Assembly: GCF_014281965.1 (NCBI RefSeq) | Contig: NZ_JACFTB010000004.1 | Span: 372,001 to 436,000, forward strand | Reading direction: 5' to 3' | Source of the DNA: Rhodococcus sp. BP22 | GTDB taxonomy: Bacteria; Actinomycetota; Actinomycetes; Mycobacteriales; Mycobacteriaceae | DNA length: 64,000 nt | Shown: positions 8,984 through 22,361 of the stretch, one piece after another | Position numbering within the stretch: position 1 is the first letter of the stretch | Layout of the letters: every line of letters begins with the position of its first letter | The notes under the pieces: model-generated | Told to the model about the DNA's origin: nothing | Databases searched by the model: none | Seen by the model: only the letters and a program-made list of their open reading frames with translations | Program-made: the position numbers and the translations under genes

Positions 8984-9435
8984 GACTGGGCCTCCCCGTC
9001 GAGACCAGCTGCGCTGCGGCGGCGCAGCTGCGGCAGGATCTCCCCGTGCGCATGCTCGGAGAACGCGACCTCGAGTTCCATGCCGAACTCGAGGTCGTCG
9101 TGGTCGATGCCGGCGATATCGGCAACCAGCCGTGTGCCCTCCTCGAGATCCACCAACCCGACGGCCAGTGGGTACTCGAACGCGGGGTCCTTCGGGTGGT
9201 GCAGCACAGTGAAGCTGTGCAGCGTGCATTTACGCGTCGACTCCACGGTGTCCCACTCGAAGGAGCGACACGCGGGGCATGCCGGGGCCGGGGGGTGGCG
9301 CAGCGTCCGGCAGTCGACGCAACGCTGGATCTCCAGTCGACCTTCCTTGGCCGCGGTGAAGAAGAAGTCGTTGTCCTGCGTCACGGTCAACCGGGGGACC
9401 GAGGTGTGCCGACCCTGTTCGGTGCTCTCGCTCAT
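8980..9435 (-). CDS. DUF35 / Zn-ribbon OB-fold protein
   Basis: 151-residue protein with a rubredoxin-like zinc ribbon formed by C39, C42, C53 and C56 (CVDC and CPAC), followed by an OB-fold half (VGLVDLEEGTRLVADI). DUF35 proteins act as acyl-CoA-binding or activating partners of SCP2-thiolase aldolases. In mycobacterial ChsH2 this module is fused behind a MaoC domain. Here it is a separate gene, directly coupled by ATGA overlaps to a MaoC gene on each side. The product is presumably the partner of the Ltp2-like protein encoded at 7389-8570. Confidence 0.88.
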   Translation of the reverse strand: MSESTEQGRHTSVPRLTVTQDNDFFFTAAKEGRLEIQRCVDCRTLRHPPAPACPACRSFEWDTVESTRKCTLHSFTVLHHPKDPAFEYPLAVGLVDLEEGTRLVADIAGIDHDDLEFGMELEVAFSEHAHGEILPQLRRRSAAGLDGEAQS

Positions 9436-9986
9436 GAGTGGGTCTCCTGATTGTTGGGGTTGAACCGGAGCAGTCGGAACCGCTCCTCTACCAGCGTGTC
9501 GCCGACGTCATTGACGTAGTTCTTCAGCAGAGTGATGAAGCATCCATGACCGAGGCCCGTCTTTTTGAACGGCGAGATCGATTCGATGGTGAAGTAGGCC
9601 GTTACGTGATCGCCTGGGTACAGCTCTGCGAAGTACTCCTGCTCGACGTTGGTGGCTACCACCGAGGTGAAACCCGCGTCGTCGAGCAAGGCGAGCAATC
9701 GCGAATAGGCGAAATCCTCGATCACGCCTTCCGCGCGGAGACGCTGCACCTCGCGGTAACGGCGGTAACCGGACATGACCCAGGTAGAGATCATCGCGGG
9801 TGGACAGATGACATCTCTGCGGCCGGTTGCGCGTGCAGCCTCGGGGTCGACGTAGATCGGGTTGAAGTCGTCGTGGGCCTCGGCCCAGTTGCGGATCATG
9901 GCGGCATTGACGTCATAGCGAGCCACACGGGGCGGCTCGGCTTCCACTCCGATGAAGTCGGCGAATTGTTTTTCCAAGTTTTCCAT
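9432..9986 (-). CDS. MaoC-like hydratase, large subunit (ChsH2 N-terminal-like), first gene of the operon
   Basis: 184 residues of the MaoC-like FAS1/ChsH2 N-terminal type. The hydratase motif region reads AHDDFNPIYVDPEAA, with Tyr where many hydratases have the catalytic His, so it may depend on the small MaoC subunit for catalysis. I chose ATG 9986 because an AAGG ribosome-binding site lies six bases upstream. An alternative ATG at 10007 adds seven residues but lies inside the leader. It is the promoter-proximal gene, directly behind the operator at 10010-10028. Confidence 0.85.
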   Translation of the reverse strand: MENLEKQFADFIGVEAEPPRVARYDVNAAMIRNWAEAHDDFNPIYVDPEAARATGRRDVICPPAMISTWVMSGYRRYREVQRLRAEGVIEDFAYSRLLALLDDAGFTSVVATNVEQEYFAELYPGDHVTAYFTIESISPFKKTGLGHGCFITLLKNYVNDVGDTLVEERFRLLRFNPNNQETHS

Positions 9987-10297
9987 TGATGCCCTTCGCA
10001 ATTCCATACTTGAGCAAGCGCTTGATTTTGAGAGTATCAGCGCCTCGCAGAAATGAAAACAATGGTCCGAACAAGGGGCCCGTGGGGCAGACCAGCCCGT
10101 CCAGTCGGTTACGCTGAGCCCACGTCGCCGGCTAGCGAGGGGTGGATAACCTAGCCATGGAGTTCTTGCGGCCATAGTCGTGAATACGCTGCGGCACGCC
10201 TCCGGCCAGGGCGTATCTAGCTGGTCCTAGGCACCAAGAATTCATGACGCTGAGGCATCGGCGTGATTGTGTCCGACAACAGACAAGAAGTGATGAC
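9987..10297. other. Divergent intergenic region between hydratase operon and TetR regulator
   Basis: This 311-base region separates the minus-strand operon from the plus-strand regulator. Its left end holds the operator and a -10-like box for the operon. The middle carries a short inverted repeat, GGCTAG at 10130-10135 and CTAGCC at 10151-10156. An AAGAAG ribosome-binding site for the regulator lies at 10285-10290. No second copy of the operator was seen close to the regulator start. I see no further gene. Confidence 0.6.
10010..10028 (-). promoter_or_regulatory. KstR2-type operator upstream of the hydratase operon
   Basis: The sequence TTGAGCAAGCGCTTGATTT contains a palindromic core CAAGCGCTTG and fits the published KstR2 consensus AnCAAGnnCTTGnT at 10013-10026. 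On the minus strand it directly follows a -10-like TACTCT (10036-10031), so bound repressor would block transcription start. The identical 19 bases occur in the same orientation relative to transcription at 13389-13407. The site is seen directly. Binding by the neighbouring TetR protein is inferred. Confidence 0.8.
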
Positions 10298-10891
10298 TTG
10301 ACAACAACGACCCCGGACCGCAGGGCACAGATCCTTGATAGCTCGGCGGAGTTGTTTGCCAGGAAGGGCGTCGCGGGGACCACCGTGCGCGACATCGGTG
10401 AAGCGGCTGGAGTCTTCTCCGGAAGCCTGTACCACTACTTCAAGTCGAAGAACGCGATCGTGGCCGAATTACTCGCTGACTTGATGGGCGATATCTCAGC
10501 AAGGTTCAAACTGATCGAGGCGACGGCGTCGAGTCCCGTCGAGATCGTTCGCGGGCTGATCCGTGAGACGCTTACGGTGATCGAGTTGCATCCGTATGCG
10601 ACCGCGATCTACCAGAACGATCGCAATTATCTTCGCGAACACGAACTACTGGAACCGGTCGACCGTGCGTCACGAGGGATCCGCGAGCACTGGCTCGAGG
10701 CGATCAAGCGGGGCGCGGACGAGGGTGCGTTCCGGGCCGATATCGCGCCGGAAATCGTCTACCGGACTGTGCGAGACACTCTCTGGTCGACCACTCATTG
10801 GCCGGACCGAAAGCAATACACGCTGGCAGAGTTCTCTGAGCTGATGACGACGCTATTTTTCAGCGGCTTCTGGCTCGTACAGGACGAGTAG
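10298..10891 (+). CDS. TetR-family regulator (KstR2-like)
   Basis: 197 residues if started at TTG 10298, which has AAGAAG seven bases upstream. An in-frame ATG at 10244 would add 18 residues. The N-terminal helix-turn-helix (AELFARKGVAGTTVRDIGEAAGVFSGSLYHYFKSKN) is classic TetR and resembles the KstR2 reading head (TTVRDIA...SGSLYHHF) as I remember it. The C-terminal ligand domain ends with WLVQDE. KstR2 represses genes for steroid ring C/D breakdown and is released by a CoA-thioester. The neighbouring operon and the KstR2-type sites support the same logic here, probably with a CoA ester as inducer. Confidence 0.85.
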   Translation: MTTTTPDRRAQILDSSAELFARKGVAGTTVRDIGEAAGVFSGSLYHYFKSKNAIVAELLADLMGDISARFKLIEATASSPVEIVRGLIRETLTVIELHPYATAIYQNDRNYLREHELLEPVDRASRGIREHWLEAIKRGADEGAFRADIAPEIVYRTVRDTLWSTTHWPDRKQYTLAEFSELMTTLFFSGFWLVQDE

Positions 10892-10983
10892 CTCAGACGA
10901 GACTCCGAGCGCAGCGGACGGTTCCGTGTCCCGCCCATCGAGATCGGCGCGGTGACGCGCCCGGTGCTGTGCTTACAGTCGCC

Positions 10984-12996
<2,013 letters not shown>

Positions 12997-13623
12997 CCGC
13001 GCCGCGTATCCAGCTGCGCCGCGCGCATCTGCGTGTAAAGCGGCTGATCACTATTGAGCTGCGGACCCCGGTAGGTCTGGCTTCTCGAAGGGCGTGATGG
13101 CCAGGTTCCGACTGGCCACCCTTGGTCTCGTGGGGCGGGTCTGACGCCTTGTGGCCGCGAGTGTTGATTTCCTTGCGGCCCGTGATCTCGTCCGTCCCAC
13201 GACCTTGCCCATCCCGCGACCTTGTCCATGTCCTGAAAAGCCTGGTCGCGGGGTCATCACGGGGCGTGGTTCAAATCCCCCCGGCGAATCGATGTTGCGC
13301 AATCCCGGTGGCGTGCATCGACGCGGATATGCCTTTGTGACTGGTTTCACTTTGTTCGTATGTTTTTCGTCCGACTGCTGTTAGATTGAAATCAAGCGCT
13401 TGCTCAACACGCGCTCGGTTCCGCGCAGCACAGGCTGATCGGGAGAATCGGAACCGGCTTTCGGTGCCGGTGAAACGGCTATCACCTAGGCCGCGCTGCT
13501 GGTGCTCACCGCCGCGCACAGTGCATCCCCAAAGCTTTTCGGTCGAGTGTTCCGCGGCTTCGCACCGGTGCAGAGCGATCCCACAGAGAGGAAATCACCA
13601 TCGAGAAAGTAAGGAAGTCCTCT
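12997..13623. other. Intergenic region upstream of the solute-binding lipoprotein gene
   Basis: 627 bases with no convincing gene. It holds a 17-base direct repeat (CGACCTTGCCCAT at 13200 and CGACCTTGTCCAT at 13217). Near the right part are a -10-like TAGATT (13382-13387) and the operator at 13389-13407, leaving a leader of roughly 220 bases before the lipoprotein start. An AAGGAAG ribosome-binding site lies at 13611-13617. Open frames of 70-110 codons here have no coding character. Confidence 0.55.
13389..13407 (+). promoter_or_regulatory. KstR2-type operator upstream of the solute-binding protein gene
   Basis: AAATCAAGCGCTTGCTCAA, an exact reverse complement of the site at 10010-10028, so both sites have the same orientation relative to the genes they precede. 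It follows the -10-like TAGATT (13382-13387) by one base, matching the arrangement at the other promoter. It ties the lipoprotein gene to the catabolic operon as one regulon. The identity is seen directly. The regulation is inferred. Confidence 0.8.
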
Positions 13624-15225
13624 ATGTACGTCAACAAGGAATTGCTGTGGAAGTCGATCGCGGTACCCGTCGCGGCCACGCTGCTGCTTGTCGGCTGCGC
13701 CAGCGGGGCCGACACCGGTAGCGGGGCCGCCACCGACGAGTTGAGCGAGGGCATGAGGGGGGCCACCGACAGCGGTGATCCCGTCGCCGGCGGCACCCTT
13801 TCCTTCGGGGCGTACTCAGAGCCGGCGGCGCTGGACCCAGCAGTGGCGATCGCCGCAGTCACCACGGGTGGCATAGAGATGCTGAACATCTACGATTCGC
13901 TGCTGCGATTCGACACCGAGTCCAACGAATTCGTTCCGCAGATGGCGCAGGGCCTCGACCATAGTGACGACTTTCGGACCTGGACCCTGACGTTGCGGGA
14001 CGGCGTGAAGTTCTCCAACAACATGCCCGTTGATGCGGCGGCGGTGAAGGCGAGCCAGGAACGTTATGCGGCGAAGCCTGCTCCGGAAGCGGCGCTCTGG
14101 AACGACAGCGTGGAGAGCATCGAGACGTCGGGCGACAAGACCGTTACCTACACACTCAATAAGTCCTGGGCCGACTTTCCCGGGTTGCTCACAACCGGAC
14201 CGGGCATGATCGTCTCCACCGAGTCGGACGGTCCGGACGGAAAGTTCACGCCGATCGGGGCAGGGCCCTTCGCCCTTGCTACCTGGTCTCAGGCTGACAG
14301 CATGACGTTGTCGGCACGAGATGATTACTGGGCAGGCGAGCCGAACCTGGATGCGCTGCGCATCGTGTATCTCCCTGGTACACAGGTCGGACTGGAAACC
14401 ATGTACAACGGAGGCATCGACTCGACGTTCGTCCGCGAGCCCGACGAGGTCCAAGAGGTCGTAGAGCGCGGGATGAGCGGCTATGTGAACATGACCGCCG
14501 CCGGAAACGCCGCGCTCATCAATGCCTCGGAGGGCCGTCCCGGCGCTGACCCGCGCGTGCGTCAGGCGATGCAGCTTGCCGTGGATCCGCAGCTCATCAC
14601 CCAGCGCGCATTCGGCGATTCTGACCTTGGAAACGGCTCGATTTTCCCGGAGTATTCGCGCTGGCATACGCAGACCCAGGCCACACCCGTTGCCCCTGAA
14701 AAAGCCAAGCAATTGCTTGCGGAGGCAATGACAGACGGGTATGACGGCAAGCTCGAAGTGATCGACGCATCCGACCCGGCTTCGCAGCAGACTGCGCTCG
14801 CCGTCGAAGCGCAACTGGAAGCGGTTGGCTTCGATGTCCAGGTCAACTTGATGCCGACAATCGGAGACCAGGTCCGCACTATCGCCAAGGAACGGAACTA
14901 CGATCTTGCGGCGTGGGGTCTGGCCTACCGCGAATCCGACCCATTTCCGAAGATGCAGGCAACGATGCACAGCGAGGGCAAGCAGGTCTATGGGATGTAC
15001 ACCAGCCCAGAAATGGACTCGCTGATCGATGAATTGCAGTTGGCCTCCGACAAGGACAAGAAGGCTGAACTGGTCGACCAGATCCAGCAGCAGGTCAACA
15101 AGGACGTGCCCTACTTGGTCTACAGCTCCTTCGCTGAGTTCGTCGTCTGGAATCCCACCGTGCACGGAGTAGTGGGCTCGTCCAATTCAATGGTGCTCTT
15201 CGGGACGGCGTGGAAGTCGCAGTAG
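13624..15225 (+). CDS. ABC transporter substrate-binding lipoprotein, family 5
   Basis: 533-residue extracytoplasmic binding protein of the peptide/nickel (SBP family 5) type. The signal peptide ends in the lipobox LLVGC with lipidated C25, so it is membrane-anchored outside the cell. Family features include LDPAVAIAAVTTGGIEMLNIYDSLL near residue 76 and TWTLTLRDGVKFSNNMPVDA. No permease or ATPase gene lies nearby, so it is an orphan or borrows another transporter. The upstream operator suggests it takes up the substrate of the catabolic operon, or a peptide-like conjugate of it. Confidence 0.88.
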   Translation: MYVNKELLWKSIAVPVAATLLLVGCASGADTGSGAATDELSEGMRGATDSGDPVAGGTLSFGAYSEPAALDPAVAIAAVTTGGIEMLNIYDSLLRFDTESNEFVPQMAQGLDHSDDFRTWTLTLRDGVKFSNNMPVDAAAVKASQERYAAKPAPEAALWNDSVESIETSGDKTVTYTLNKSWADFPGLLTTGPGMIVSTESDGPDGKFTPIGAGPFALATWSQADSMTLSARDDYWAGEPNLDALRIVYLPGTQVGLETMYNGGIDSTFVREPDEVQEVVERGMSGYVNMTAAGNAALINASEGRPGADPRVRQAMQLAVDPQLITQRAFGDSDLGNGSIFPEYSRWHTQTQATPVAPEKAKQLLAEAMTDGYDGKLEVIDASDPASQQTALAVEAQLEAVGFDVQVNLMPTIGDQVRTIAKERNYDLAAWGLAYRESDPFPKMQATMHSEGKQVYGMYTSPEMDSLIDELQLASDKDKKAELVDQIQQQVNKDVPYLVYSSFAEFVVWNPTVHGVVGSSNSMVLFGTAWKSQ

Positions 15226-15346
15226 CTCTTGGCCATCCGTGGCGGTGAAAATATCTACGCGGCCGGGGGAGGGAGTGCTGATCGAGCACTCTGCGGTGCG
15301 TCAACGCGTGGTGCGCCCTGGTCAGCAAGTTACAAAAAGCCCATTT

Positions 15347-16369
15347 CTATGGTCGCCGCGGGCGCTTGCCAGAAGAGGAATTCTTCTTGCTTCCTCGTGC
15401 GCCCTTGGCCGGCTGGCTCGCCTTCGCGGCCAGTTGCTGCTTCTTCTTTGCCGCACTGTTTTTACGGTTCGCTGCACTGGTGGGTGGCGTCGGAGTTCCC
15501 CGCGAGCTTCGGACCGAGCGTCCGCGGACGATGCCGACGAAGTCCTCGACCTCTTCGGTCGTCTTGTCGGTGAGCCATGCAATGGCGATAGGGGAGCCCG
15601 CTACGCCGTCGATCGGGCGATACACGAGGTCCTTGCGGCTGTGCAATCGCGCGATCGACTGTGGGAGAACGGCGATACCCAGCCCAGCGGCAACGTACTC
15701 GACCAGTTCGGCGTGTGAATTCACCTGCGGCGGTGCCAGTCGCGTGCCGTCGACGATTTCGGTGGCGATCGACGCCCATTCGGGAACCGCAGACGGTTCC
15801 TGCAGCAGGTGCTCGTCGGCGAGGTCTGTCACGGCGATGCGATCGAATGCGGCGACTGGGTGATCCTTGGGAACGACCACCACCGCCACTTCCTCGTAGA
15901 GGCCGATGACGCTGAGATCGTTCCGGTCGACCGGGAGTCGAACGAAACCGACATCGACCGCGCCCGATCGAAGCGAAGACTCCTGCGTGTCCGCTGTGGT
16001 GGGGACCAGCTCCAATGCGATGTCGGGGAATCGCTCGGACCAGATTCGGGTCCACTTGGCCGGCGTCACGCCTTCGGTGAAACCGACGGTGAGAGTGGCG
16101 GACTGCTCGTTCGACGCATCGGCAAGCAACGATTCATCTTCTTCGGCGACCATCACGCGTGCGGTCTGGAGGAAGTCGGTGCCGCGATCGGTGAGCTCTG
16201 TCGGCGACGCGCCGGGGACGAACAACGAGTAGCCGAGTTCGGTTTCGAGTTCGATGACCGCGGCACTCAACCGAGTCCGGGCGATGTTCAAGGTTTTGGC
16301 AGCGCGAGCGAAATGCAATTCTTCCGCGACGGCGATGTACCAGCGGAGGGACTGCACGTCGAAATTCAC
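15347..16369 (-). CDS. LysR-family regulator with lysine-rich tail
   Basis: 340 residues. The N-terminal winged helix-turn-helix (LRWYIAVAEELHFARAAKTLNIARTRLSAAV) is followed by a LysR substrate-binding domain (about residues 90-290). The last roughly 50 residues are a low-complexity tail of Lys, Ala, Ser and Arg (AAKKKQQLAAK, GKRPRRP), longer than typical and possibly an extra DNA-contacting arm. It is divergent from the DUF5997 gene with only a 77-base gap, the usual arrangement for a LysR protein and its target. The inducer is unknown. Confidence 0.88.
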   Translation of the reverse strand: MNFDVQSLRWYIAVAEELHFARAAKTLNIARTRLSAAVIELETELGYSLFVPGASPTELTDRGTDFLQTARVMVAEEDESLLADASNEQSATLTVGFTEGVTPAKWTRIWSERFPDIALELVPTTADTQESSLRSGAVDVGFVRLPVDRNDLSVIGLYEEVAVVVVPKDHPVAAFDRIAVTDLADEHLLQEPSAVPEWASIATEIVDGTRLAPPQVNSHAELVEYVAAGLGIAVLPQSIARLHSRKDLVYRPIDGVAGSPIAIAWLTDKTTEEVEDFVGIVRGRSVRSSRGTPTPPTSAANRKNSAAKKKQQLAAKASQPAKGARGSKKNSSSGKRPRRP

Positions 16370-16446
16370 ATCTCAACAGTAGGCGACTCGGACCGTTGTC
16401 CTGGACAGTGGCGTCCGGTCCAGCTGTGGGCAGATAGGCTGTCGGG

Positions 16447-16857
16447 GTGAGCCCGGAGAATAAACCACAGCAGATGAAGCCCCTTACCGCGGCAAACAAG
16501 CTCGGCATCTATCTTCCCGCAGCGCCGGAAGAGTTTCAGGCCGCGTCCATTTCCCGCGCCGAACTGGACGCATTGCGCAAAGAACCGCCGCAGTGGCTTG
16601 TCGACCTCCAAGAGAACGGCCCGTTCCCGAAGGACGTCATTGCGCGCAAGCTCGGGGTGTCCATCGCAGGTCTTGCACGAGCGGAGATCACCGACGCGCT
16701 GACCGAAGCCGAGATCGACACGCTACTTCAAGAGCAGCCCGAGTGGCTGGTTCGAGAGCGCAAGACGCAGGACGAGGTTCGCGCGGAAGCCGTGCGGGTC
16801 AAGGCCAAGGACGAAGCCCGACGGGCCGCTACGAACCGGCCACAGAAACAGCGGTAG
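16447..16857 (+). CDS. DUF5997-family protein
   Basis: 136-residue soluble basic/acidic protein with GTG start 16447. I recognise it as the actinobacterial DUF5997 family from the pattern KLGIYLPAAPEEFQ...ISRAELDAL...PPQWLVDLQENGPFPKDVIARKLGVSI. The FPKDVIARKLGVSIAGLARA segment could form a helix-turn-helix. It has no signal peptide and no known enzymatic motif. It faces a LysR gene across a short shared promoter region, a pairing I have seen in related genomes. The function is unknown. Confidence 0.75.
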   Translation: MSPENKPQQMKPLTAANKLGIYLPAAPEEFQAASISRAELDALRKEPPQWLVDLQENGPFPKDVIARKLGVSIAGLARAEITDALTEAEIDTLLQEQPEWLVRERKTQDEVRAEAVRVKAKDEARRAATNRPQKQR

Positions 16858-16866
16858 TACAGGCGC

Positions 16867-17250
16867 TTACTGCGCCAGGACGCCGTCGAGGTAGACCCAT
16901 CGGTTGTCCTCGCGAACGAATCGAGAAGATTCCCTGAGCACCCCGTTGCCCTCGGGATGGCGATAGAACGCACTGAACTCGACCTCGCCTGTCTGGTCCA
17001 TCAGCCCTCCTTCGGAGGTTCGGTGGACGTCCAATCGATACCAGCGTTGCTGCGGGTCGAGCGTCAACTCGGTCGGCGCCGTCGAACTGTGCCAGGTGTT
17101 CATCAGGTATTCGGCGTCGCCGACGCTGAATGCGCTGTAACGCGATCGCATCAAGTGCTCGGCCGTCGGTGCAGTCGCCGTTCCGATAAGGAACGGTTCG
17201 CAGCAGCGGTCGAAGGGCTCACCGCGCAGACATGGGCAACTGCGACTCAT
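16867..17250 (-). CDS. YchJ-family (UPF0225) protein with SEC-C motif
   Basis: 127 residues from ATG 17250. The N-terminal SEC-C zinc motif is CPCLRGEPFDRCC (C5, C7, C16, C17), followed by the YchJ domain marked by LMRSRYSAFSVGDAEYLMNTWH and the C-terminal RWVYLDG. The family is widespread and has no firmly established role. The SEC-C motif is a small metal-binding module also found at the SecA C-terminus. The gene converges on the DUF5997 gene with nine bases between stops. A longer upstream frame exists but lacks this conserved start. Confidence 0.85.
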   Translation of the reverse strand: MSRSCPCLRGEPFDRCCEPFLIGTATAPTAEHLMRSRYSAFSVGDAEYLMNTWHSSTAPTELTLDPQQRWYRLDVHRTSEGGLMDQTGEVEFSAFYRHPEGNGVLRESSRFVREDNRWVYLDGVLAQ

Positions 17251-17389
17251 ATTACGGAAGCCTCGACGTGGGTCGTCACTTCGCCGTTCTCGCTCTGATC
17301 GACGCTCTTCGCTGCGGTCATCGGTCCATTGAACCTCTTCGGTCCGTCGCGGCTCGCATGGATGTACCGAATACGGGTATGAGCACGTC

Positions 17390-17857
17390 ATGGCTTCTAC
17401 ACAGATCGTCGACCAAGGACATCGCATCGTTGCTCGTCGGATCGAGGTACGAGCGCCCGCCGCCGATCTCTTCGCTATCGTGGCGGACCCACATCGGCAC
17501 GGTGAACTCGACGGCTCGGGAACGGTGAAAGATACGGTCAAGGGACCGGAGCGGTTGACCCAGGGAGCCAAGTTCTCGGTCGGAATGAAGCAGTACGGCG
17601 TTCCGTACCGCATCACCAGTACGGTGACCGACTTCGTCGATTCCGGCACCAGCAAGGCAATCGAATGGCGGCATCCCCTGGGGCATACGTGGCGGTGGGA
17701 GTTCGAGGAGACGACACCCGGTATGACCACGGTCACGGAATCGTTTCGCTACGCAACCGCCAAGGCGCCGAAAATGCTGGAGATATTCGGGATGCCGCAG
17801 AAGAACGCCGACGGCATCGGCGCGACTCTGGACAATCTGGCACGTCGGTATTCCTGA
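17390..17857 (+). CDS. SRPBCC-family (START-like) protein
   Basis: 155-residue polyketide cyclase/dehydrase-type (SRPBCC) protein. The typical strand-helix opening ARRIEVRAPAADLFAIVADPHRHGELDGSG is followed by GxKFSVGMKQYGVPYRITSTVTDF and the C-terminal helix NADGIGATLDNLARRY. It forms a hydrophobic ligand pocket. Many actinobacterial relatives are uncharacterised. It is transcribed away from the YchJ-like gene. No membrane or secretion signal is present, so it is cytosolic. The ligand is unknown. Confidence 0.8.
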   Translation: MASTQIVDQGHRIVARRIEVRAPAADLFAIVADPHRHGELDGSGTVKDTVKGPERLTQGAKFSVGMKQYGVPYRITSTVTDFVDSGTSKAIEWRHPLGHTWRWEFEETTPGMTTVTESFRYATAKAPKMLEIFGMPQKNADGIGATLDNLARRYS

Positions 17858-17997
17858 CCTGTTCGTCGGGAGGTATGTGCACTAGGACTCGACACGTCGG
17901 CGGGTTCCGTTACAGGTCGGAATTGTCAGCCCCGTTCGTAAGTGGCAGTGATACTGTTCGCCGAACTAACGTCAAAGCATCGCCGGAGGGCGGACGC

Positions 17998-19035
17998 GTG
18001 AAGATCAAGAACGCAATCGTGACATGCACAGCGGTGATGTTGTGTGTGCTGACGCCGTCCGCGGTAGGTGTGAGCGTCGTGTCCGCCGAGGACCTACCCG
18101 TGACGTCGGCGACATCCGGCGATGGTTCGCGCATCGTGTCGTCCACCCGCATCGATGACCGTCGGTCGACGCTGGAGGTCTACTCGGCGGCCATGGACAA
18201 GAACATTCCAGTCCAGGTGATGACCCCCGCAGATGGCTCTGTTCCACGGCCAGTTCTCTACCTGTTGAACGGCGCGGGAGGCGGCGAGGACTCCGCAACG
18301 TGGCAGTCCCAGACGGACTCGACCGAATTCTTTGCCGACAAGAACGCTTTCGTGGTCACGCCACAGTCCGGAAAATGGTCCTACTACACCGACTGGATAA
18401 GCGATGATCCAGTCCTCGGTCGAAACAAGTGGCAGACGTTCATCGGCGAGGAACTACCACCGTTGATCGATGCACAGTTCGATACCAACGGAATCCAGTC
18501 GATAGCGGCCCTCTCCATGTCCGGCACCTCGGTTCTGAACTTGGCCATTGCCTATCCGGGTCTCTACAAGGGCGTGGCCGCCTACAGTGGATGCGCGCAG
18601 ACGTCGGATCCGCTCGGGCAACAGTTCGTGAAGTTGGTTGTCGAGTTGTACGGCGGCGGAAACGTCGAGAACATGTGGGGACCGCTCGACGGACCGGTAT
18701 GGCGTGAAAACGACCCACTCCTCAACGCTGAAAAGCTTCGCGGCACCGAGATCTACATGAGCACCGGCACCGGGCTACCCGGCATCCCCAACGACACACC
18801 GCTGAATCCTCGATTCGCGGAAGGCAAGGCCAAACTGTTCCCGGACCAGCTACTGGTCGGCGGCGGTATCGAGGCCGTCGTGAATTTCTGCACATCGAAC
18901 ATGGCCAAAGAGCTGTACCGACTCGGAATCCCTGCCGAGGTGAATTTCCGCCCGGTCGGGACTCACTCATGGGGTTACTGGCAGGACGACCTCCACGCGT
19001 CGTGGCCGATGCTGGCACATTCGCTCGGCATCTGA
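17998..19035 (+). CDS. Secreted mycolyltransferase / antigen 85-like esterase
   Basis: 345 residues from GTG 17998, with GGAGGG seven bases upstream. A hydrophobic signal peptide covers about residues 1-30 (ending SVVSA). The alpha/beta-hydrolase domain has the nucleophile S175 in ALSMSGTSVLNLA and the terminal His in GTHSWGYW (residues 321-328). Both closely match antigen 85 (SMSGGS and HSWEYW). Such enzymes transfer mycolic acids to trehalose and arabinogalactan in the cell envelope. The presence of this type supports a mycolate-producing host. Confidence 0.87.
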   Translation: MKIKNAIVTCTAVMLCVLTPSAVGVSVVSAEDLPVTSATSGDGSRIVSSTRIDDRRSTLEVYSAAMDKNIPVQVMTPADGSVPRPVLYLLNGAGGGEDSATWQSQTDSTEFFADKNAFVVTPQSGKWSYYTDWISDDPVLGRNKWQTFIGEELPPLIDAQFDTNGIQSIAALSMSGTSVLNLAIAYPGLYKGVAAYSGCAQTSDPLGQQFVKLVVELYGGGNVENMWGPLDGPVWRENDPLLNAEKLRGTEIYMSTGTGLPGIPNDTPLNPRFAEGKAKLFPDQLLVGGGIEAVVNFCTSNMAKELYRLGIPAEVNFRPVGTHSWGYWQDDLHASWPMLAHSLGI

Positions 19036-19254
19036 GCTAGGCACCTGAAGACACGACTTCTATTACTCCATCATCGGGGTGTTCGATAGAAATCAACTCG
19101 CGGCACAGGTTCTCCACGCTCTAGGGTCGGACTCATCCGAGCGTGCTCGACACCAAGCAGTAGTCGAGCGCGGGACGTGAAGCAGTAGCCGAATCCGGGG
19201 CAACTATCCTGGAGGTTCGCAACCGGAAACTTTCGACCCTCGAAGGGAAACACT

Positions 19255-22354
<3,100 letters not shown>

Positions 22355-22361
22355 TTTCGGT

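Noticed and set aside
13200..13229. Two copies of CGACCTTG(C/T)CCAT, a possible repeat array
   Set aside because: Only two imperfect copies are present, with no spacer regularity or further units, so it is not a CRISPR or satellite.
13268..13278. GGTTCAAATCC looks like a tRNA T-loop
   Set aside because: The flanking bases do not form a T-stem, and no acceptor or anticodon stem can be drawn.
14704..14720. CAAGCAATTGCTTG as a third regulator site
   Set aside because: It lies inside the lipoprotein coding region and has a six-base centre instead of two, so it does not fit the operator.
13816..15165. Minus-strand open frame of 449 codons
   Set aside because: It is antisense to the clear family-5 lipoprotein and has no recognisable domain.
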